From contig MNEL01000016.1 in assembly GCA_001917665.1 (NCBI GenBank), positions 1-64,000 on the forward strand: a stretch of DNA of 64,000 nt, written 5' to 3'. The notes below the pieces were generated by a model, which was given only the letters and a program-made list of their open reading frames with translations, searched no databases and was not told where the DNA came from. The stretch is from Gemmatimonadetes bacterium 13_1_40CM_69_22 (lineage in GTDB: Bacteria > Gemmatimonadota > Gemmatimonadetes > Gemmatimonadales > GWC2-71-9). The position numbers and the translations under genes were made by a program. Positions 57,912 to 64,000 of the stretch are shown piece after piece. Every line of letters starts with the position of its first letter. Within the stretch, counting starts at the first letter, position 1.

Positions 57912-58910
57912 ATGACCACCGCAACCGCCCACGCCCAAAAGGACCAATCCCAAGCCGAGCTCGAGCGGCGGATGCTGCGACAGATGCTGTTGATCCGTCA
58001 CTTCGAGGAGAAGGCGGCGGAGGCCTACGCGCTAGGCAAGATCGGCGGGTTCTGCCACCTCTATATCGGCCAGGAGGCGGTGGCGGTCGGCTCGCTCGCG
58101 GCGTTGCTCGACGACGATTACGTGATCAGCTCCTACCGTGAGCACGGCCAGGCGCTGGTCCGCGGCATCTCGGCGGGCGCGGTGATGGCCGAGCTGTTCG
58201 GGAAGGCGACCGGCTGCTCGAAGGGCAAGGGCGGCTCGATGCACCTGTTCGACGCCGCGAAGCGGTTCATGGGTGGGCACGGGATCGTCGGCGGGCATAT
58301 CCCGCTCGGAGCGGGCATCGGCTTTGGGATCAAGTACAAGGGTGGCGACCAGGTCTGCCTCTGTTACTTCGGAGAGGCGGCCGTCAACATCGGCGCCTTC
58401 CACGAGACGCTCAACATGGCCTCCGTCTACCACCTGCCCGTGATCTTTTGCTGCGAGAACAACCGCTACGGCATGGGGACCGCGTTCGAGCGCGTCGCCG
58501 CGGTGACGGACGTCGCGGAGCACGCCTGCAGCTACGACATGGCGGCGGAGCTCGTGAACGGCATGGATGCGCTCGCCGTGTACGCCGCCACCCAACGCGC
58601 CGTCGAGCGCGCGCGCAAGGGTGGTCACCCGACGCTGCTGGAGGTGCGCACGTACCGCTTCATGGGGCACTCGATGTCCGACCCGCTGCACGGCGTGTAT
58701 CGCACCAAGGACGAGGTCGAGGAACAAAAGAAGCGGGATCCCATCTCCCAGCTGGCGCTCAAGCTCAAGGAAGAGGGTGCGCTGGATCAGGCGGGGCTCG
58801 ACGCGCTCGACGCGGAGGTGCGCGCGGAGGTGGAGGAGGCGGTGAAGTTTGCCGACGAAAGCCCCGATCCGGATCCCGGCGAGCTCACCACCCACGTGGT
58901 CGCGGACTGA
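57912..58910 (+). CDS. pdhA: Pyruvate dehydrogenase E1 alpha
   Basis: 'GFCHLYIGQEAVAVG', 'FGEAAVNIGAFHETLNMASVYHLPVIFCCENN' TPP motif. Confidence 0.95.
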   Translation: MTTATAHAQKDQSQAELERRMLRQMLLIRHFEEKAAEAYALGKIGGFCHLYIGQEAVAVGSLAALLDDDYVISSYREHGQALVRGISAGAVMAELFGKATGCSKGKGGSMHLFDAAKRFMGGHGIVGGHIPLGAGIGFGIKYKGGDQVCLCYFGEAAVNIGAFHETLNMASVYHLPVIFCCENNRYGMGTAFERVAAVTDVAEHACSYDMAAELVNGMDALAVYAATQRAVERARKGGHPTLLEVRTYRFMGHSMSDPLHGVYRTKDEVEEQKKRDPISQLALKLKEEGALDQAGLDALDAEVRAEVEEAVKFADESPDPDPGELTTHVVAD

Positions 58911-58913
58911 GTG

Positions 58914-59897
58914 ATGCCGACCCTGACCTATCGCGACGCGCTGAACCAGGCGCTGCGGGAGGAGATGCAGCGCGACGCCAACGTCTTCCTCATGGGGGAG
59001 GAAGTCGGAGTGTACCAGGGCGCCTACAAGGTGAGCCGCGGGCTGCTTGAGGAGTTCGGGCCGATGCGTGTGGTGGACACGCCCATCGCCGAGCTCGGGT
59101 TCGCCGGCATCGGCGTGGGGGCGGCGATGGTGGGGCTCCGTCCGGTGATCGAGTTCATGACGTGGAACTTCGCGGTCCTCGCCCTCGACCAGATCGTCAA
59201 CTCGGCGGCGAAGCTGCTGTACGAGTCGGGCGGCCAGTTACCCATCCCGATCGTGTTCCGGGGGCCGAACGGCGCGGCCCTCCAGCTCGGCGCGCAGCAC
59301 TCACAGGCCTGGGAAAGCTGGCTGAGTCACATCCCCGGCCTCAAGGTGGTGGCGCCGGCGACGCCCGCGGACGCCAAGGGCCTGCTCAAGTCCGCGATCC
59401 GCGACAACAACCCCGTCATCGTGCTCGAGGGCGAGATGCTGTACAACACCAAGGGGGAGGTGCCCGAGGGCGAGTACGTCGTGCCGATCGGCAGGGCGGA
59501 CGTGAAGCGGGCGGGGCGGGACGTCACGCTCATCTGCCACTCGAAGACCGTCACGGTCGCCCTCAAAGCCGCCGAGCAGCTCGCCGAGCAGGAGGGGGTG
59601 TCGGCGGAGGTGGTCGACCTGCGCTCGCTGCGGCCGCTCGACGAGGCCGCCATCACCGCGTCAGTCGCGAAGACGAACCGCGCCGTCGTGGTCGAGGAAG
59701 GGTGGCCGCACTGCGGCATCGGCGCGCAGGTCGTGGACGTGATCCAACGCGAGGCCTTCGACCACCTCGATGCCCCGGTGCTGCGGGTGACGCAGGCCGA
59801 CGTACCGATGCCCTACAACAGGCAGCTCGAGCGGCTCGCCAAGCCAAGCCCCGACAAGGTCGTCGCCGCCGCGCGGCGCGTGCTCTACCTCGACTGA
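58914..59897 (+). CDS. pdhB: Pyruvate dehydrogenase E1 beta
   Basis: 'TYRDALNQALREEMQRDANVFLMGEEVG', 'VVDLRSLRPLDEAAI'. Confidence 0.95.
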   Translation: MPTLTYRDALNQALREEMQRDANVFLMGEEVGVYQGAYKVSRGLLEEFGPMRVVDTPIAELGFAGIGVGAAMVGLRPVIEFMTWNFAVLALDQIVNSAAKLLYESGGQLPIPIVFRGPNGAALQLGAQHSQAWESWLSHIPGLKVVAPATPADAKGLLKSAIRDNNPVIVLEGEMLYNTKGEVPEGEYVVPIGRADVKRAGRDVTLICHSKTVTVALKAAEQLAEQEGVSAEVVDLRSLRPLDEAAITASVAKTNRAVVVEEGWPHCGIGAQVVDVIQREAFDHLDAPVLRVTQADVPMPYNRQLERLAKPSPDKVVAAARRVLYLD

Positions 59898-59899
59898 TC

Positions 59900-61192
59900 A
59901 TGGCCACCAAGGTCTTCATGGAAGCGCTCTCCCCGACCATGGAGGAAGGGCGCCTGGTGAAGTGGCACAAGCAGGAAGGCGACGCCGTGAAGGCCGGCGA
60001 GACGCTGGCCGAGGTCGAGACGGACAAGGCGGTGATGGACCTGATCGCCCGCGCCGACGGCGTGCTGCGGCAGGTTGCGGTAACCGAGGGGCAGACGGTG
60101 CCGGTCGGGAGCGTGGTCGCGGTGATCGCGGCGCCGGGGGAGAGCGTAGGCTCGCCGGTCACTACGCCGGCCGCCGTGACTTCGGGAAGCGGGAAACCGG
60201 AAACGGGAAACGTTGGCGTCGCTAGCACCTCCGCGCCCGTGGCTGTCGCCCCCGCTCAGGCTGTCTCTGGCGCGGACACGAGCCGCGTCAAGGCATCGCC
60301 CTTGGCAAAGCGCATCGCCAAGGAAGCTGGGGTCGATCTGAAACGCGTCACTGGGTCGGGTCCGGGCGGCAGAGTGGTCAGACGAGACCTGGAAGCAGCA
60401 GGGAGAGGGGAGCAGGGAGAGGTACGCTCCGTCGCGGCGTCGGCCGCCGTGCAGCGGAGCGAACCTCTCCCTTCTCCCGTCTCTCCGGTGGCGGCGAGGT
60501 CGGGTGGGGCGTACGAAGACGTTCCCCTCACCCAGATCCGCAAAACGATCGCCAAGCGCCTGGTGACGTCCCTCGGTCCGGTCCCCCACTTCTTCCTGAC
60601 CAGCGAAGTGGACATGGAGCGGGCTGCCGAGGCGCGCGACGCCCTCAACCCGCAGCTCGGCGACCGGGGCAAGGTTTCCTTCAACGACATCATCGTCAAG
60701 GCGACCGCGCTCGCCCTCACGAAGCACCGCGCTTGCAATGCCTGGTTCCAGGAGGACCACATCCGCTACTGGAACGAAGTGCACCTCGGGATGGCGGTGG
60801 CGGTGGAGGACGGGCTCATCACCCCCGTGATCCGCAACGCGGACCTGAAGCCGCTACTCGAGATCGGGCAGGAGGCGAAGCAACTCGCCGACAAGGCGCG
60901 CAGCCGTCGGCTCCAGCCGAGCGAATACACCGGGTCGACCTTCTCCGTTTCGAACCTCGGGATGTTCGACATCGACCAGTTCACGGCGGTGATCAATCCA
61001 CCGGAGGCGGGCATTCTCGCCGTGGGCACGATCACCCCGAAGCCCGTGGTCGTGGACGGCCAGGTCGTGCCCCGCCGCCGCCTGCGCCTCACGATGAGCT
61101 GCGACCACCGGGTGATCGATGGGGCAACGGGGGCGGCGTTTCTGAAAACGCTGAAAGAGATGCTCGAAAACCCGCTGGCGATGCTCTTATGA
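59900..61192 (+). CDS. pdhC: Dihydrolipoamide acetyltransferase E2
   Basis: Lipoyl domain 'EVETDKAVMDL', E3-binding domain 'KASPLAKRIAKEAGVDL', catalytic 'MSCDHRVIDGATGAAFL'. Confidence 0.95.
   Translation: MATKVFMEALSPTMEEGRLVKWHKQEGDAVKAGETLAEVETDKAVMDLIARADGVLRQVAVTEGQTVPVGSVVAVIAAPGESVGSPVTTPAAVTSGSGKPETGNVGVASTSAPVAVAPAQAVSGADTSRVKASPLAKRIAKEAGVDLKRVTGSGPGGRVVRRDLEAAGRGEQGEVRSVAASAAVQRSEPLPSPVSPVAARSGGAYEDVPLTQIRKTIAKRLVTSLGPVPHFFLTSEVDMERAAEARDALNPQLGDRGKVSFNDIIVKATALALTKHRACNAWFQEDHIRYWNEVHLGMAVAVEDGLITPVIRNADLKPLLEIGQEAKQLADKARSRRLQPSEYTGSTFSVSNLGMFDIDQFTAVINPPEAGILAVGTITPKPVVVDGQVVPRRRLRLTMSCDHRVIDGATGAAFLKTLKEMLENPLAMLL
60184..60211. repeat. Heptamer array GGGAARC x4
   Basis: GGGAAGC GGGAAAC CGGAAAC GGGAAAC in the E2 linker. 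Confidence 0.88.
60391..60487. repeat. Heptamer hairpin GGGAGNN in E2 linker
   Basis: GGGAGAG GGGAGCA GGGAGAG (60401-60421) with inverted CTCTCCC TTCTCCC GTCTCTC (60465-60485). Confidence 0.85.
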
Positions 61193-61307
61193 AAATGCGG
61201 AATGCGGAGTGCGGAATGCGGAATTGAGCGGTCGGGGTCGAGGGTCGATCTCGGGGTTCGACCCTCGCACTGACATTCCGCATTCCGCGTTCCACATTCC
61301 GCACTCG
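61192..61307. repeat. Heptamer hairpin repeat (R3), GGAATGC type
   Basis: Left arm 61192-61226, right arm 61273-61307, with inner stem CGAGGGTCGA/TCGACCCTCG. Confidence 0.9.
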
Positions 61308-61320
61308 GGGAGGGGGGTCT

Positions 61321-62712
61321 TTGGCAAACCAATTTGACGTGATCATCCTGGGTGGGGGGCCGGCCGGCTACGTCGGCGCGATCCGCTCGGCTCAGCTCGG
61401 CATGACCACGGCGGTGATCGAGCGGGACAAGCTCGGGGGGGTGTGCGTGAACATCGGCTGCATCCCCACCAAGGCGTTGCTCCACTCGGCGTACATCGCG
61501 AAGCTGCTGCGGGAGGCGAAGGAGTTCGGGGTCGACGCGGGGCTTGTCAAGACCGATTACGGCGTCGCGATGCAGCGTTCCCGCCGGGTGAGCGACCAGA
61601 ACTCGAAGGGCGTCGAGTTCCTGATGAAAAAGAACAAGATCACCGTCGTGAAGGGCAACGGGGTGCTCCAGCCCGGACGCAAGGTGAAGGTCGGGAGCGA
61701 CATTTACGAAGCGAGCAGGGCGGTAATCATCGCGACGGGATCGCGCGTGAAGGGCCTGCCGCAGATCGGGTTGGAGATCAACAAGACGACCGTCATCTCC
61801 TCGGACGAGGCGCTGTTTCTCGAGAAGGCGCCGGCCACTCTGGCGATCATCGGCGCCGGCGCCGTGGGCATGGAGTTCGCCGACATTTTCAGCGCCTTCG
61901 GCACCACCGTGACGCTGATCGAGGCGCTGCCGCGGATCCTGCCGCTCGAGGACGCCGAGGCGTCGGACGCCCTGGCGAAGAGCTACAAGAAACGCGGCAT
62001 CGAGGTGATCGCCGGCGCCAAGGTGAAGCAGGGCACGCCCGCCAAGGACAAGGTGACCCTCGAGGTCGAGGCGAACGGCGCGACGCGGAAGATCGAGGTC
62101 GCGGCGGTGCTGATGGCGGCGGGTCGCGCCGTGAATACGGAGAACATCGGCCTGGCCGAGTGCGGCGTCCAGGTGTCCGAGCGGGGCTTCATCAAAGTCG
62201 ATCCGGGCCTGCAGACGACCGCGCCGGGCTATTACGCCATCGGCGACGTGGCCGGGCCGCCGATGCTCGCGCACAAGGGAATGCGGGAGGGCGTGAATGT
62301 CACCGAGCTCGTCGCGGGCAAGAAGCCCCACGCGATCAGGTACGATAACGTGCCCAGCGTGACGTACTGCCACCCCGAGGTGGCCAGTATCGGGCTCACC
62401 GAGGATCAGTGCAAGGAGCGGAAGCTCGAGTACGTGGCCGGCCGGTTTCCGTTCTCGGCGAACGGCCGGGCGCGTGGAACTGGCGAGACCGAGGGCTTCG
62501 TGAAGATCCTGCGCGACAAGAAGTACGGCGAGATCCTGGGCGCCCACCTCGTGGGCGGGCACGCGTCCGAGATCATCCATGAGCTGGCGGTGGCGCGGGA
62601 GAATGAATACACGGTGGAAGAGGTCGAGCTGGCGATTCACGCGCACCCAACGATGTCCGAGGCCGTGGCCCAAGCCGCGCTCGATTCGCTGGGCCGGGTG
62701 GTGGACATGTGA
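61321..62712 (+). CDS. lpdA: Dihydrolipoamide dehydrogenase E3
   Basis: 'VIILGGGPAGYVGAIRSAQLG', 'GGVCVNIGCIPTKALLHSA', 'HAHPTMSEA'; TTG start. Confidence 0.95.
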   Translation: MANQFDVIILGGGPAGYVGAIRSAQLGMTTAVIERDKLGGVCVNIGCIPTKALLHSAYIAKLLREAKEFGVDAGLVKTDYGVAMQRSRRVSDQNSKGVEFLMKKNKITVVKGNGVLQPGRKVKVGSDIYEASRAVIIATGSRVKGLPQIGLEINKTTVISSDEALFLEKAPATLAIIGAGAVGMEFADIFSAFGTTVTLIEALPRILPLEDAEASDALAKSYKKRGIEVIAGAKVKQGTPAKDKVTLEVEANGATRKIEVAAVLMAAGRAVNTENIGLAECGVQVSERGFIKVDPGLQTTAPGYYAIGDVAGPPMLAHKGMREGVNVTELVAGKKPHAIRYDNVPSVTYCHPEVASIGLTEDQCKERKLEYVAGRFPFSANGRARGTGETEGFVKILRDKKYGEILGAHLVGGHASEIIHELAVARENEYTVEEVELAIHAHPTMSEAVAQAALDSLGRVVDM

Positions 62713-63128
62713 AAGACCCGCTCGCGATCGGCCTCGGCGCACTGGCGTGCGGCGCCGGGCTTGGAGGGGGTACCATCGTGGCCGCGCTCGTCATCGTGCG
62801 AACCCTGGAGCACCACGTGAGCGCATCGAATTACCAGGAGAGCGCGGCAGACCCGGTCCTCGCGGGGACGCTCGCGGGCCTCGCGGTCGGCGCGACGTTC
62901 GGCTGGCGCCGCAGCCGCTGGCTGGACAACGTGTGGCAGCGCGGGGTGATCGGAGCGCTATCGACCGTCGGGGCGCTACTGCTCGGCTTCATCGCCTGGC
63001 CGATCGACCATCTGTTCGGCGTCGGCGGTCTCGCTGTGTGGGGAGCCGCGAGCTTCGTGCTCGGCGGCGCGGCGAGCGCGTGGGCGGTACGAGGAAGTCG
63101 AGACGATGCGTTGAGGGACGCGGAGTGA
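62709..63128 (+). CDS. Hypothetical membrane protein
   Basis: 139 aa with hydrophobic segments, embedded in the lip/pdh operon. Confidence 0.55.
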   Translation: MKDPLAIGLGALACGAGLGGGTIVAALVIVRTLEHHVSASNYQESAADPVLAGTLAGLAVGATFGWRRSRWLDNVWQRGVIGALSTVGALLLGFIAWPIDHLFGVGGLAVWGAASFVLGGAASAWAVRGSRDDALRDAE

Positions 63129-63808
63129 CTGGACGCACCGTTGACGTGATCGAGGCCGGCTTGGTGCCGTACGCCGAGGCGCTCGAGTGGCAGCGGTCGC
63201 TCGCCGAGGCGCGGATCGAGGGACGGCTGGCGCGCGACGTGATCCTGCTGCTTCAGCACCCGCCGGTCGTGACGCTGGGCCGCACCGCGCGCGCGGGCCA
63301 CCTGCGCGAGCCGCACGGCGTGCCCGTCGTCGCTGTGGAGCGCGGCGGCGATGTCACCTTCCACGGCCCCGGGCAGCTCGTCGGCTATCCCATCCTGGAC
63401 CTGACCGGTTACCGCCAGGACCTGCACTGGTATCTCCGCACGCTCGAGCAGGCCTTGATCGCCGCCCTCGCGGAGCTGGGTGTCCCGGCTGAGCGGCGCG
63501 CGGGCTACACCGGCGTGTGGACGCGCGGGGGGGAGCGCAAGATCGCGAGCATCGGCGTCCACGTGAAGCAGTGGGTCACCTGGCACGGATTCGCGCTGAA
63601 TGTGACGACCGATCTGTCGCACTTCGAGCGCATCGTGCCGTGCGGGATTCCGGGGGTCGTCATGACGTCCGTGGAACGAGAGAAGGGAGCAGGGAGAGGG
63701 GAGAAGGAGCTGTGGGACGACACGGTCGCGGCGGTGATTCGGGGGTTCGAAGCCGCCTTCGGCGTCACGAGCCAAGAATCGTCTTGCTCGCGTTCCGAAA
63801 CTTGTTGA
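63125..63808 (+). CDS. lipB: Octanoyl-ACP:protein transferase
   Basis: '[15 protein letters not shown]', '[23 protein letters not shown]', '[22 protein letters not shown]'. Confidence 0.94.
   Translation: MTGRTVDVIEAGLVPYAEALEWQRSLAEARIEGRLARDVILLLQHPPVVTLGRTARAGHLREPHGVPVVAVERGGDVTFHGPGQLVGYPILDLTGYRQDLHWYLRTLEQALIAALAELGVPAERRAGYTGVWTRGGERKIASIGVHVKQWVTWHGFALNVTTDLSHFERIVPCGIPGVVMTSVEREKGAGRGEKELWDDTVAAVIRGFEAAFGVTSQESSCSRSETC
63678..63705. repeat. Heptamer array GGGAGNN x4
   Basis: GAGAGAA GGGAGCA GGGAGAG GGGAGAA inside lipB. Confidence 0.85.
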
Positions 63809-64000
63809 TCTCGTGTTGTGTCAGGCCGCGACCGCCATAGCGCTCCTCCGTCCACGGATCACCCCGCATGTGATAGCCGTTCTGTTCCCAGAATCCCGGG
63901 AGGTCTTGCTCCAGTAGCTCGAACCCGCGCACCCACTTCGCGCTCTTCCAGAAATAGAGATGTGGCACGAGGAGCCGCGCGGGCCAGCCGTGCTCCGGCA
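63765..64000 (-). CDS. C-terminal part of sulfite-oxidase-like molybdopterin oxidoreductase (truncated by window edge)
   Basis: '[49 protein letters not shown]'. Confidence 0.75.
   Translation of the reverse strand, partial: PEHGWPARLLVPHLYFWKSAKWVRGFELLEQDLPGFWEQNGYHMRGDPWTEERYGGRGLTQHEINKFRNASKTILGS

Overview
GC-rich bacterial chromosome segment, probably Gemmatimonadota-like (inferred from the gene repertoire and the TolB_N/TPR 'CPDGSxPPC' proteins; not tested by search). Most of the window is ordinary core and metabolic genes: a NurA-HerA-lipoprotein-Mre11(SbcD)-Rad50(SbcC) DNA end-processing cluster (9.4-16.9 kb), coaE/gcvH/gcvP/lplA-like genes (25-30 kb), a dpp-type peptide ABC transporter operon (30.5-36.1 kb), a TonB-dependent receptor, a hybrid histidine kinase, glycosyltransferases, and a lipA-pdhA-pdhB-pdhC-lpdA-lipB operon (57-63.8 kb). 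The most unusual signal is a dense set of small structured repeats that gene calls do not explain. (1) A REP-like hairpin, ACCCCGGGC-GCAA-GCCCGGGGT, has 11 copies, including a 52-bp-period tandem array. It surrounds the window's only transposase-like gene, a Y1/HUH (IS200/RAYT-like) protein, and also lies in frame inside two unrelated genes. (2) A perfect 28-bp palindrome, GTAGGGGCGCAGCATGCTGCGCCCCTAC, has 3 copies, two of them inside ORFs. (3) Heptamer-periodic arrays (GGAAYGC, GGGAGNN, GGGAARC, CAGACGT), many folding into long hairpins, sit at gene 5' ends or in protein linkers. One separates a Tat-like signal peptide from an M24 peptidase in a different reading frame, which could be a phase-variation switch. 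(4) Octamer and decamer arrays also occur. All coordinates come from reading the sequence; no database search was run.
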